DNA from: Psilocybe azurescens
Taxonomy: Eukaryota > Basidiomycota > Agaricomycetes > Agaricales > Agrocybaceae
Length of the DNA: 64,000 bases
NCBI GenBank assembly: GCA_023853785.1
Contig: JAJIRX010000567.1
Coordinates: forward strand, 1,054,001 to 1,118,000
Direction of reading: 5' to 3'
The notes under the pieces were generated by a model. That model saw nothing but the letters and a program-made list of their open reading frames with translations. It had not been told where the DNA came from and searched no databases. Numbering within the stretch: position 1 is the first letter of the stretch; every line of letters begins with the position of its first letter. A program made the translations under genes and the position numbers. Positions 34,222 through 46,831 of the stretch are shown here, one piece after another.

Positions 34222-35292
34222 ATTTACAAGGCCAGCAGGAGACAGAATGTGAGGCCTTGAGGGTCCAAAGCTTGTGGCACCTAGTGGCACCAAGTCAAAA
34301 GCTGTGAAACTTGAAAGCCTTGGTCCACGCCGTTTCGAGATACAGATATGGAAACCTTGGCAACGGATACTCACTAATTATACGAATGATGGATCTCAGG
34401 GGATGGGCAGCGTCCAGCACGATTCAACTGGCAGAGCGTTCGTTGTGGTACTGACAAACCATTGTAAAGTGACTAAAAATGAAATGCAAATAGGACCCAA
34501 GTCCCATTAAAGAAGGTTTATTGTATTCACGAGAGATCTATTTTTAAATAGAGTACAAAGACTTGAGTAGATAATAAAATATTCGACCTGATGGACGTGC
34601 ATAGGAGTCAAATTGATCTCTCAGTCACTCACTGGTATTCTCAGCCTCAACGATATCAGCGCGACCCATGACTTGTCAAAGGAAAAGAAGCTTGACAATG
34701 GTTGATCATGAACTTGCAACACAGTCGAATATCTAAAATAGACAAGTCCATGGCTGACTGAGGCACAATGGGAACCGCGGGCAGGATTAGCCAAGAACGC
34801 AAACCATAGCATCGCAACGAAAAGATCGGGTGAAAGGAAAGCCTGGCGGAATGACAGACCTCCGTGATGGGAGTCACACGCGGGCTAAATCTGATTTTAG
34901 GAATTGGAAATCTGGGAGAGAGGACATACATAGGTTTAGAAATAAAACAGACTGAAGAGCTCAATGATTGTGTTGACTGCATAAGAATAAGACTTGAAGA
35001 CTTGAATAATATATAAGTGGTCGTTGAATGGAATTGGGTGAAAGCATTATTAGGAGGTCGTGCCTGGAACCAGTTTGACAAATTGTGGCGGGTCAAACGA
35101 ATGCAAATAATGCAACGAGCAAGTTATTCCGCGCTGTCCGCCTTGCATCCACTTCATACCTGCATCTTCACTATTAAATTCTGTCCTTTGCGGCTTCTCT
35201 AGTCGTAGACCTGGCACCCGTTTCCTTTACAACCTCTTTCTTCTTTCTATCTTCCTTATAATCTTCTTCCTTCTGCGTTCCCTTTACCCAGC
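34222..35292. promoter_or_regulatory. divergent region STE11 / AGS1
   Basis: This 1.07-kb region separates divergent genes. The last 75 bases before the AGS1 ATG are pyrimidine-rich (ctttcttctttctatcttcc type), a leader typical of strongly expressed fungal genes. A minus-strand open frame at 34656-35096 shows no conserved features and I do not call it. Confidence 0.45.
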
Positions 35293-38200
35293 ATGCGTCT
35301 CTCAACGGCGCTTTGCGCCATAATCTCTCTATCATCATTCGTCTTCGCTTCTCCCTGGAGAGAGGACCTTGTTGACTATAATATCAATATCAACAAGGAC
35401 GCAACGGACCCTACGCAGTATCAATCAGAACGTCCCAATACCACCTACACGCCTTCGCCCGAGAATTGGCGAGCCCTCCCCACTTACACAATCCTCCTGG
35501 ACAAGTTTGCTGATGGGGACCCATCCAACAACGACTTTTTCGGTACTATGTACGAGTACGATATGCGGGAAACTCAACTCCGTTTTGGTGGCGATTTGAA
35601 AGGTCTCGTCTCCAAGTTGGATTATTTATATGGCATGGGTGTCAGAGTTATCTTCATGTCTGGAACGCCCTTCCTCAACATGCTTTGGCAAGCGGACAGT
35701 GAGTACCGTGTCCCCATATAACTCAGTGCTTTTAACTCATCTTTCTTTCTTTTCTTTTATAAAGGCTATTCACCTCTTGACTTTAGCATTCTTGATCCTC
35801 ATTGGGGCACCATCAATGACTGGAGAGATACAATTGATGCTGTTCATGCCCATGGAATGTATTTTATGGCAGATTTCACTGTTGGGACCATGAGCGATCT
35901 TATTGGGTTCGAAGGGTATGTCGTGGCACGAAATTCTATAAATGGAATCTGACCCTTCCCTTCATAGCCATCTTAATCAGAGTACGCCCTTCAGCTTGAA
36001 CGAGTATAATGCCGTCTGGAAGAAACCGAACTACGTTCCTTGGAATTTCAGTGAATACCGCGACTTCCAGGTCTGTGATGAATGCTTGACTTTCCTTGGA
36101 TAAACTAAAACCATCTTAGATCGGAAACGAGCGCAACTTGTCTTGCGTAATGCCCAAGTTCTGGGAAGATGATGGCACCGTCGTTAAAGTCGAGACTAAT
36201 GGATGCTTGGCCTCTGATTTTGATCAATACGGTGATATGGAAGCTTTTGGTGTGCATCCTGACTGGCAGCGCCAATTGTCGAAATTTGCCTCCGTCCAGG
36301 ATCGTCTTAAGGAATGGAAACCCGATGTCATGGCTAAAATTGCGACTTTCTCTTGTCTTACCATCAAAGCTCTCGATATCGATGCAATCCGTATTGATAA
36401 GGCCACGCAGGTCACAGTTGATGCGTTGACTACGTGGGCGACGAGTACAAGAGCGTGTGCGGCCAAGCTAGGAAAGAACAACTTTTTATTCCTGGCGAAG
36501 TCACTGGTGGAGATACATTCGGCTCACTTTACCTGTGAGTTTTGTTTATAACTGGGATTACAATGCAGTTTTAAATTATTTTTGTTTAATCACCAGGGGT
36601 CGAGGTCGAACACCAACACAACGTCCTCCTGGGTTCCTTGCTGCAGCCAACGTTACTGCCAATCAGGACGAATTCTTTCTTAGAGAATCTCCTAACAATG
36701 CCTTGGACAGCGTTGCATTCCATTATTCTATCTATCGCGCTATTGCTCGTTTCTTGGGCATGGACGGCAACCTGAACGTTGCTTATGACATTGATACCAA
36801 TTTTGTCACGGCGTGGAACCAGATGTTTGTCAACAACGATTTCCTCAATCCCTCCTCGGGCAAAGTTGATCCCAAACACATGTTTGGAAGCAGCAATTTC
36901 GATATCTTCCGTTGGCCCAGTCTTGAGTCGGGCACACAAAAAAGTGTTTTGGCGACTTTCATTGCAGCTCTGGTAGTGCCTGGTATACCGCTGGTACGTT
37001 TCTGTTCAATGCTTTGAGCTGAATTAAATTGAATATTTTGACGTCCTAGCTTTACTACGGCGAAGAGCAGAATTTCTATCTTTTTGATAACGGCGCCTCC
37101 AATTATCTTTATGGGTATGATTCCTCTTCAAAATCTCGTGAGCTACAGTAATTGAAATCGTTCCTTTTCAGTCGCCAGTCTATGATAAGTAACCAAGCCT
37201 GGAAAAGACATGGATGTTATGTCCTTGGCTCAGAGCAGTACTTCAACATGCCCTTGGAAAGGGCCTTGTTCGGCTGCCAGGATGACTGGAATGCCCTCGA
37301 CCATTTTGACCCAACTGCCGACAGCCGTCTCCTCTTTTCTCAGTTCCACACGCTACGCCACGACTATGGCGCGCTTCAAGACGGTTTCAATCTCGTTCAA
37401 CGAGGTAATTGGACATATTTCATAGAGAGACCCGGCTCCAATGGCACGGGGACCGAAATGGGTCTTTGGTCTGTTTCTCGTTCTGAGCTTACTGGCTATC
37501 AAACCGTCGGTGGTACTTTCAAAGGACAAGTTTGGCTTCTATTCACCAATGAAAACACAACCAAACCTTATACCTTTGATTGCAAAGGCAAGGATTGGAT
37601 ATCGACTCCTTATCCATCTGGCACCACTGTGCGCAATTTGTTCTCTCCGTTTGAAACCTATATCTTGCAGGATTCTCTCGATTCATTTAACAATAACGGT
37701 GGCGCTCCTTGGACCGGTTGTCTCCCCACGATCACTATGGATCCTTATGGATTCAAAGCACTGGTCCCGCTAAATCAATGGTCTCCCCCTCATCCCGTTA
37801 TCACCAAATTTACTCCCGGGCACGATTTCCGCGCGCTAATTGCCAATCCCAGTGATGCAAATGCTACTACCATTGATATCGGGTTCGAATTCAACGTTCC
37901 GATGGCCTCCTGTGACGCAGTATCAAAATCCATATCGTACACCATGGCATCATCAGGGAAAGGAGGAAATCCAACGGTCACCAACGTTAAATGTGGTCCA
38001 ATGAATGGTACCAACACATCGCCCTTGGCCGCTGCGCCTGTCTCTGCATGGAGGTGGAATGCGACACTGACCAACGTTCCGGATGGTGTTCTGGCTATCA
38101 CTGTCAATAACGCGCCTGCTGCACCCGTCAGCGGTAATACTACCGCTCCCACCGGCACAGGGGTAATTATCTTCAAATTTTTTGTTTGTTTGATCCTTTG

Positions 38201-41200
38201 CTAATAGTTTTATACAATAGACTATCGATCATTTCCTCGTGAGGAAAGGTGCTCTCGACAATGTGATGGTCTTCCCTACAAACGACTATAACGCGACCGA
38301 ATCCTTTACAATGGAAGATGGCAAATACAAATTTACCCATAAAGCGTATGGAGCTGACTTATTCCGCTACTCTTGGAATTTCGGGAAAAACTGGACATCC
38401 TGGGCGAAGTGGGAAGATACCACGACAATTGACCCTTCTCTCTTCCAAAACAGTGAAAACTTCTGGGCCGGAGATCATATCCAAGTTCAATGTAAGCTTT
38501 TTTTTTCTGATGATAGAGACAAAGGCGAATGCCATTATTTGTAGATTGGAGTCAAGCAACAACATCTGCCGCTCATATGCTGCATGCCGACCTTAATTAT
38601 AATGGGAAACCACGTCGAGTTCCCCAATTCCTGACCCGTGGGCCCTTCAATCAGTGGGGTTTCGATTCTGGTATTACCAATCTCATGGAGCTGAATTCGG
38701 ACGGTAAATGGGAACTTGAAATCATGGGTAGCTGGCCTACGTACGTCCAGTTGAACGTATGGGGATTCGACGACTACTTCTACGGTGATTCGGACGGTGA
38801 CGGTGTCCTCGATCGTCTCCCACCCAATACCGTTGCACCGAATTATCTCAACATCTCCGCGCCACCTTCCCCCCATCTTTCATGGTCCCTCCTCGTCGAT
38901 GATTCTACTATGACATGGTCGCTCAAACCTCGTGGTCAGGTATCTGTGGGAATCATTATGTATGCATTATTGCTTGCAATCCCTTTGATCACCGCTACCT
39001 TGGCTGTTCTCGTCTTCATGTGGACTTTCTATGGCATCAGACATAATCAATACGGTGTTAAGGTCAAGAGCCATACCAACTACTTCCCCATCTTTGGTAA
39101 CAAATCAGCCGCTGATCTTAAAGAGTCAACACCGATGTCCGAGAAGATTTTCGGACACAAGCATAACGCGGAAGTAATTGGATGGCCAGAAGATAAAAAC
39201 AAGCGTCGAAAGGTTCTGATCGCCACCCTTGAATACGAGATTATCGATTGGAAACTAAAAGTCAAGATTGGTGGTCTCGGTGTCATGTCGAGTTTGATGG
39301 GTAAAGCTATGACCGACGTTGATCTGATTTGGGTCATTCCTAAAGTCAAGGATCTGAATACCCTGCCGGTGAACCGGCGGAACCCATTGAAGTCATTATT
39401 TTCGGGGAGCCATACCTAATTGAAGTCGAAACCCACGTCTTGGATAACATCACCTATGTCATTCTCGACAGTCCTGTTTTCAGAGCTCAAACCAAGGCAG
39501 ACCCATACCCCGCCCGCATGGACGATTTGAGCTCTGCTATCTTCTACTCTACATGGAATCAAGCTATTGCTGCTACAATTCGACGACACCCTACTATCGA
39601 CATCTACCACATCAATGATTACCACGGTGCCCTCGCTCCAATCTACCTCCTTCCTAAAGTCATCCCCGTCTGTCTATCTCTGCACAACGCCGAATTCCAA
39701 GGTCTTTGGCCTCTCCGAACTAAGGAGGAGATGAAGGAGGTCTGTTCGGCATTCAACATCAGCAAAGAACACTGCACTAAATATGTTCAATTCGGGAACA
39801 CCTTCAATTTGTTGCACGCGGCTGCCTCTTTCATCAGCACCCATCAAAAGAGTGTTGGTGTGGCTGGTGTGTCGGATAAGTACGGAAAACGTAGTTGGGC
39901 CCGTTATCCCGCTCTCTGGACTTTGAAACACGTCGACTCATTGCCAAATCCTGATCCTTCGGATATTGCGGCTTTGGACGAGAAACCAATGGAAGCACGT
40001 GATGTTCAAATTGATGAAGTTGCAGAAGCTGCTCGTCCAGAACTCAAGAGACAGGCACAAGAATGGGCTGGAATTACGCAAGATCCTGAATCAGACTTGT
40101 TCGTGTTCGTCGGTCGGTGGTCTAAGCAAAGGGTGTAGATCTTATCGCAGATGTTATGCCATCGCTGTATGTCGATTTTTTATTTTTGATAGGCTTAGTT
40201 ACTTACTGACAAAAATCACTATAGCCTGGAAAAACGACCAAGCATTCAGTTAATCGCTGTTGGGCCCGTTATTGATCTTTACGGACGTTTTGCTGCAGAG
40301 AAACTTGCCCGCCTCATGGAACTGTACCCTGGTCGCGTCTTCTCGAAACCTGAATTCACTGCCCTGCCCCCATATCTTTTCAGCGGTGCCGATTTCGCTT
40401 TGATTCCCTCACGTGATGAACCTTTTGGTCTTGTGGCCGTCGAGTTTGGTCGCAAGGGTGCCCTTGGTGTTGGAAGTCGCCTGGGTGGTTTAGGTTTGAT
40501 GCCTGGATGGGTAATTTTTTTGACGGTTTGGTCCATTCATATGCTGATAAATTACTTCCAGTGGTACCCTGTTGAATCAAGCGCTACCAACCACATGCTT
40601 TCGCAGCTCACTAAGACAATTAAAATGGCACTGAAATCTACGGAAGAAGAGCGTGCTATTTTACGTGCAAGGTCCGCCATTCAACGCTTCCCTGTTGTGG
40701 AATGGCGTCAAAGGATGGAGGACTTCCACAAGCGCAGTATCAATAACAGTCGTTCGATCGCCGGAGCAAACGCATGGAGAGAATCCGATTGCGACGGCGG
40801 AGGTCTTCGTCCCATGGCTGACACAGATGACTGGGATCCAATTGCTCAAGCGCACCCTACTCAACCTGAATGGGACGCTCGAAGCCTTAACGAAGGTGGT
40901 CCTCAGATACATACACCCGGATCCCCAGCACAATGGAGTCAAGAATCACTTACGCCAGGAGGAGATCACACTCCACGTTCTGGAAATCAGTATTCCGACG
41001 AGGATTACTTTGCACACCAATCTCAACACCGTGGAAGCATGACTCCGAGCATGGCCCCAAGCATGGCCGACAGTCCTGGTGGTTATAACGGTTTCCTTGA
41101 ACGCGCAAATCGCACTATTGCCAAAGATCAAAAACATGTCCCTGATCCTTTCCTCGATCCCGGTCTAGCTCCAAGTCGTCCGTTTGGTTCCCACTCACGT

Positions 41201-43430
41201 GTCTCTTCCGTCGAATCTATTTCTTCTATTGTTGAGGAAAAATCTAACTCTCCTCTGAACAAAGCTATTGCTTCAGTGCGTTTTTATTCTCTTTTCGTCT
41301 CAATATGCTAATACTTTTTGCAGTTTACTGACTCAGACGGTGGAGTTGCTTCAGAATTCGTGCAGAAGTTGCAAACACTGAATGCTAAGAACTCGGAACA
41401 TGAACTTTCTATTGAAAAATACTTGACAAAGAGCGAAGAGGCTTTCTTCGGCAAAGTTCGTAAAGATAAACTTTCGACCGCTGCAAGTATCCGGTCATCA
41501 CAGCGAGATTCGATGTGGGGAACACCATCACCTTCTCTTTACTCTCGTCCAGACTGTACGGTTTTCTCGCTGTTCGATAGGTCTGTACTGACTTTACTTT
41601 TCTTTAGCTCCCAATATGCAGGCCTTTTCTCAAGCGGATTATGATGGGCCTCTACATCACGAAGCGAATCTGCCCGAAGTGACTCCCATGACCGGTCTTC
41701 AAATTGCGATGTCTCGCGAAATCGGAGGATGGCCTCTCTATACCATTGTCATCGGCTTGGGTCAGGTGAGAAAACTGAAGCATCTTCATGTTTCGAGCAA
41801 TGTCTGATGCTATCTTAGATGCTGAGCGCGACGAGTTTCCAAATTACATTGCTAACAGGTCGCAACTGGCAAGACAACGTACAGCTATACGTTCTCGGCG
41901 GTGTTTTCCTGGCGGCGACGGCTGTATGGTACCCCATGTTCAGGCTTAAACCCTCCATCTACGTCCTCTCTCTTCCATGGATCTTCTTTGGTCTGGCTTT
42001 CTTCATGATTGGTCTACCGTCGGTTCATTCTTCATTGCACCCCGCTCACCGAGCACTTTCGAGTGCGGCAACTTGGTGTTATGCAGTTGGTTCTGCTGCA
42101 GGGTTCCTCTTCTTTGGTCTCAATTTCGGAGAAGAAGCGGTGTGTACCCTACTTCCTTTCTTTTTCCTCTGTTGTGCTAATTTGTGTATAGGGTGCTGCG
42201 ACTGAAGTTTGGACACTCAGGGCTTGTGTTGTTCAAGGTTCTCAACAAATCTGGGTGGCTGCTTTGTGGTACTGGGGCTATAACCTCAGTGGAAGGGCTG
42301 ACGATTATATCACTCCGTGGTGGATTGTTACTATTGTGTGGCCATTAGCGTTCATGAGTTTTCTTTTCGCCTATCTCATGCTTTACGGTCTACCAGGTGA
42401 GCAAATTGAGAAAATAGAATGACAATTCTGGAGTTAAATCACACATTATAGAGTACTACCGTCAGACACCACCCAAGGTACCACATTTCCTGAAGACACT
42501 TTTCAGGCGAAAACTCGTTCTGTGGTTCCTCGCATCCGAAATTCTTCGCGATTACTGGTTGAGCGGCGTATGCATTATTTGCCTGTTTATTTCGAGATAC
42601 CCACAAATTTGACATCATACTTTGTAGCCTTATGGACGTAATTGGACTTTCCTATGGAGTGTGGAAATTCCCAAGTGGCAAATCTTAATCCTCGTCGTTA
42701 CCTTCTTCGTTGGTGTCTGGGCGGCGATGCTACTTGTGCTGACATATTTCAGTAAAACACATACCTGGCTGCTTCCTGTGTTCGCAGTTGGTTTAGGTGC
42801 GCCGAGATGGTGTCAGGTATGTGAAATAATTACCTGTGGTCTGTCCGGTACTCATCTACGTGCAGATGTTGTGGGGTACCTCGTCTTTGGCCCTATACAT
42901 CCCTTGGGCTGGTAGTGCTGGACCTTATCTGGGCATATCTCTCTGGCTGTGGTTGGGCGTTCTTGATGCCATTCAAGGTGTTGGATTGGGAATGATCCTT
43001 CTGCAGGTGCGTGTTATAAGTGTACAAAGCTAATCACGCACGTGATTGACATGGCATTGTAGACTCTCTCGCGACTCCATGTTTGCGCCACCCTGGCCTT
43101 CGCCCAAGTCATCGGGTCAATTTGTGTCATGATCGCCCGTGCAACAGCGCCCAACGCTGTAGGTCCGGGTTCCGTATTTCCTGATGCAGCAAAGTGGGAC
43201 TTTGATGAAGGGTTAGCAGGTGTGTTTCTAAATTCATTTGGTACTCTTCAAAGTCCTAAATATTTCACTTAGGGAGCCCGATGGCCCTTCCTCTATTCTG
43301 GATTGCCCTCGTGTGTCAACTCATCATTGTCCTCGGTTACTTCTGGTTCTACCGCAAGGAACAACTTGGTTCGTGTCTTACATTATTGATAATTGCACAC
43401 ATTAAATTATTTTTTGCAGCGCGACCATAA
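35293..43430 (+). CDS. AGS1: cell-wall alpha-1,3-glucan synthase
   Basis: This large plasma-membrane enzyme makes wall alpha-1,3-glucan. It starts with a signal peptide ([20 protein letters not shown]). An extracellular GH13-like domain follows: [20 protein letters not shown], the Asp region [12 protein letters not shown] and the Glu region [13 protein letters not shown] membrane segment ([19 protein letters not shown]) leads to a cytosolic GT5 synthase: [35 protein letters not shown] and [17 protein letters not shown] with E-x7-E spacing. The last 600 residues carry about ten membrane helices, ending FYRKEQLARP. At least 12 introns. Three one-base losses interrupt the frame: five T at 36483-36487 need six, a base is missing near 39354, and three A at 40128-40130 need four. 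The length, about 2,400 residues, is normal. Confidence 0.96.
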
Positions 43431-43774
43431 GTATAAATTTTCTATCAACCTAATATATGGACAGAGAAGAAGACGAACACTACACGGACTTATGCCTTCT
43501 CCGACACGGACTTGTTATATATGGAATCTGCTAAACCTGTTACACCACCCCGATTGCTTTGTTTTGCATCTGCCACTCTTTCGTAGACACACTTTCATCA
43601 GTATAATACCTATAGCATTATTTACGAAAAATTTTAGACGAGAAGGGTCGATTAGATCGTTGCTCGTAGATATCCCTCATTGTTCAATTTACGAAGAGTC
43701 GTTTTTATCGGTGATTAGATTTGTCTAATGTATTTGGTTAGTACAGAAAACGATGTATAGAAGATTATTGGGGT

Positions 43775-44553
43775 TCATATGGCATGATGATAGGTGTCGA
43801 GTTTAGGTGTTGAGTCGCCTTGGACACTTTCAGCAGCATTCACTTCCTGTTTTTCGATGTCATTTGGCGTTGTAGTCACCTGGACTCTAGCAACTCTGTA
43901 GACGAGGTACGCCAAGCCGCAGGAATATCCTAGAACTAGGTGCAAAATGAGTTCTTATGATTATAGAAAGAGAATCAGGAAGAGTGTATGCATACCTTTA
44001 TCAGCGTTATGGTCTCCACTTCTATCATGAGGCACAAACCTGGATAAATACATTGGAACGATGGCCTTTTACTGCAAAGAACATAGCGATGCCAAAGTGG
44101 CAAAGTACGAGGAAAAGGCTACGGGCACCGTCAAGCCATGGGCGAAAATCTTGGATCAAACTAGTGGTACCAAGGAGAAAGAATTAATTTCGAAAAGGGT
44201 ATTCAGCTTGCAGTGTGTTGAGGACTCACAGTATGGGGAGCATTATGACCGTGGTGGAGTTGATCAGAAGCATGATCAGAAGGAGAGAGCCTATTGAGGG
44301 TCGTTAAATTAGTCAACTTCACGAATGGTGTGGCACAAATGGAGGAATATGCCGCACGGACGTTCAAAGTGATCCATAACGTCCCATTGGGCAAAAAGAC
44401 ACAGGCAAAGTATGATAATCCATAGCAGGCCCAGAAATATAATGCAACCTGATCATCTTCAATCAGCCATTGGACTATGAGCGAGGCCGCAAGTTATAGA
44501 AACTCACTAAAAGATATTGCGCGTGCGCGAAGGAAGAATGCAGAATGGGTCAT
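43775..44553 (-). CDS. four-TM MARVEL-like membrane protein
   Basis: A small gene assembled from short exons. Exon 1 encodes MTHSAFFLRARAISF and joins SCIIFLGLLWIIILCLCLFA (TM1). Then come QWDVMDHFERPCGIFLHLC, LLLIMLLINSTTVIMLPIL (TM2), LIQDFRPWLDGARSLFLVLC (TM3 start, spacing typical of MARVEL-like proteins) and LGYSCGLAYLVYRVARVQ (TM4). The soluble tail ends DTYHHAI. Such proteins are common in basidiomycetes and have no defined role. One proposed intron is only about 32 bases and could be mis-drawn. The gene converges with AGS1. Confidence 0.6.
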
Positions 44554-45091
44554 TTGAAGAGACGAGACCGAAGAAAGTGGTGACTGATAGCAGTAGCTCT
44601 AGAGAGTATGAGAATTAGCGGTGACCGGCGCGTCGTGAGGGATCGTGAAAATCGTGGAGTGCAAAGAATTGACAAGAAAAACGTCGATCGACTGCCTGAG
44701 TCGATTGGTGAAAATAAACGACGTGGTTGAGATGAGAGACCTCTCAGAAATAGTCCGACCCTCTATTGCCGGTCCCATTGTGCTAAGTTCAACTAATATT
44801 TGCCACATTGACATGAGCTAAATTTAGAAAACAATAGTCGCGTCTCATTGTGTAAGTCACGTGCCTACAATGGAAGTGACTGAATGCCGTAAGTACTCTG
44901 AGTCTGAGTCGGGCACAATGTGTGCTGCCTTTTGCAACATCGCAGATCAGATGGATGTAATCTATAGTCCATACAGAAAGACATATGTCATTAAGAATCC
45001 GCAAGAACATGTACAAACAAGCTAAAAAGCTATCGCTTTGAAAATTTCTTCTTCGCAACCTTGGTCTCTAATTCGAAACGGCTTCTTTTCT
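44554..45091. other. intergenic between tandem minus-strand genes
   Basis: This 538-base gap holds the upstream region of the MARVEL-like gene and the 3' flank of LCP5. Short open frames here show no conserved sequence and are not called. Confidence 0.4.
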
Positions 45092-46235
45092 TCATTCTCT
45101 GAGGTTCTTGACTTTCGTCACCAGAAGCATCGCGTTTTTTGACCCAGTACGACTTCTTTCTAGCACATCCATCTTTTTACCACGTTTCCGGAGTTCTTCA
45201 TAACCATCTCCCTGGCCGCGATCCCCAGTGACCCGGCTAACGCTCCGTAAAACCTCGCTGAATTCGTCATTAAGACTTCCAGCTCCTCTTCGAGCTTTAT
45301 GTCCCGACCCACCACCAAGATCGCCGCCGAGAGCTAAATCTTCTTCATCTCTTGCGCGGCGCTTAGCATCGCTCTTTTTCATGATAACTCGAGTGAAATT
45401 ATCTTCTTCAAAATCCTTGAGCCGCTTAAGATATTGGGCACGACCCGAAGCGAGTGATGGAGCGCCCCCAAGACCTGATGTAGATTCCACAAAGGGTTGT
45501 GAGGGATCTGCAGCCAAGTTTGCAAGTGCGGACGGGATAGGTGCCCTATTCTGGCGCTCTTTATTCTTGGACTTTTCCACATAAGGCACGGGGGCGAGAC
45601 GTGGAGGGCGGTATATGCCATCTTCATCCTCGTCACGGCCAGACTCGCGATAATTTCGCGACGCAGACTGTTCTTGCGGAGCAGGGGCATCGTTCTGGAA
45701 CAGTGACATTGGATTTGGTTTGAAGGCCAGAGGGTCTGCATTGCGCAGTTAGAAGATAGGGCGGACGAGATGTCTTAAGAAAAAGAGACTAACCTTCCGT
45801 AACCTTTGTATTTTGAGTGGGTTCCTCCGTTATGCGGACGAGCTTTTCAATCTGGTAGCGCATTTTACTTTCCAAGATCTCCACCTTTTCAAGGACTATG
45901 CGGTTTTCTATCATCGAATCTATAAGATCACCGGGATTGCTTCCTCGAGCAGTTCGATCTTTGCTGCCGAATGATCCAGTAGGAGGGGTACGCTCATTAA
46001 GCGTTTTGCCGAGTACGCGCTGAGCAGAGACCAGAACTAGCGACTGCAGATACGAGAGCAACATATGATGTTTAAGTGACAGAAGCGATATGCCATTCGC
46101 TACGTCCAAATTCTGCTGACTGCATATCAGTGATCAGCAATCTCTGGCGTAGAAAGAAGAGGCTAAAACTGACTCATGTTTAATGGATTGCAGGGCTGCT
46201 CGTGCAGCTGATAGACTGCTGGTCATGGTCTCCAT
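45092..46235 (-). CDS. LCP5: U3 snoRNP protein Lcp5 / neuroguidin (Sas10/Utp3 domain)
   Basis: Lcp5 works in the small-subunit processome for 18S rRNA maturation in the nucleolus. Segments are METMTSSLSAARAALQSIKH, DVANGISLLSLKHHMLLSYL and NRIVLEKVEILESKMRYQIE, all typical of the Sas10/Utp3 helical domain. Then come DPLAFKPNPMSLF, IYRPPRLAPVPYVE and YLKRLKDFEEDNFTRVIMKK, hallmark sequences of neuroguidin. It ends in a basic tail (ELRKRGKKMDVLERSRTGSK). The 5' end is uncertain: the frame stays open upstream of the ATG at 46235 (KQKEDFVEV) to an acceptor tacttttag. A short first exon with the real start is therefore probably missing. Confidence 0.87.
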
Positions 46236-46831
46236 GACCTCTACAAAGTCTTCCTTTTGCTTTCCATTGCTAAAAGTAAAGTTCTTCGTTAGCCGATGTA
46301 CTTTGACACATTGAAGAAAAATATGAAAGAGATGTTTTTTATTAGCGGTTTTCTAGGCGGCCAGTTATCGAGAATATATAAGATCAAAGCCCAGAGCATT
46401 TCATTGCACAGCGTATCATATTGCAGTAGTAGAATGGCAACTCACAAAGATGAATGAATCCAGCAAAGGTGGTTTTGAGCGTGGGGGATTGTTAAGGTCT
46501 TGACCAACAAAAATTCTCTTTCGGAGTCTCGGAGTCTTTGGGCGGTCGCGTGATCCTTATTTGGACGCGCCATCATCTCACGCCTATGGCTCTGCTCTGA
46601 GCTCTCATCCCTAAGCGCGTCCGTCGATACTAAGATAGATAATCACTTTCAGTGTCATTTATCATCGCTTCTGACTCACAGACACAGGTACTAGTATTTA
46701 ATCTCTGCAAATACCTTGGAATTGTACCCACCGCCTTCCTGCCACCTCCGAAAACAAAACTGTTAGTCCACATTGTGCTCACAGCTCCGATAGCCTATAT
46801 TATCCACTGTTTTCCACTGGTCATCTTCACA
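46236..46831. promoter_or_regulatory. divergent region LCP5 / T5orf172 gene
   Basis: This 596-base gap between divergent genes probably contains the missing first exon of LCP5. A longer plus-strand frame runs into the next gene from 46652, but its upstream part looks like non-coding leader. No clear promoter motif was seen. Confidence 0.4.

Noticed and set aside
34656..35096. 147-codon open frame on the minus strand in the STE11/AGS1 spacer
   Set aside because: Composition is unbiased, no motif or signal peptide is visible, and it overlaps the promoter of AGS1.
44789..45058. 89-codon minus-strand open frame upstream of the MARVEL-like gene
   Set aside because: It has no conserved features and lies in AT-rich intergenic DNA.
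46652..46831. N-terminal extension of the T5orf172 gene from 46652
   Set aside because: The stretch reads like non-coding leader, and the ATG at 46832 gives a clean start.
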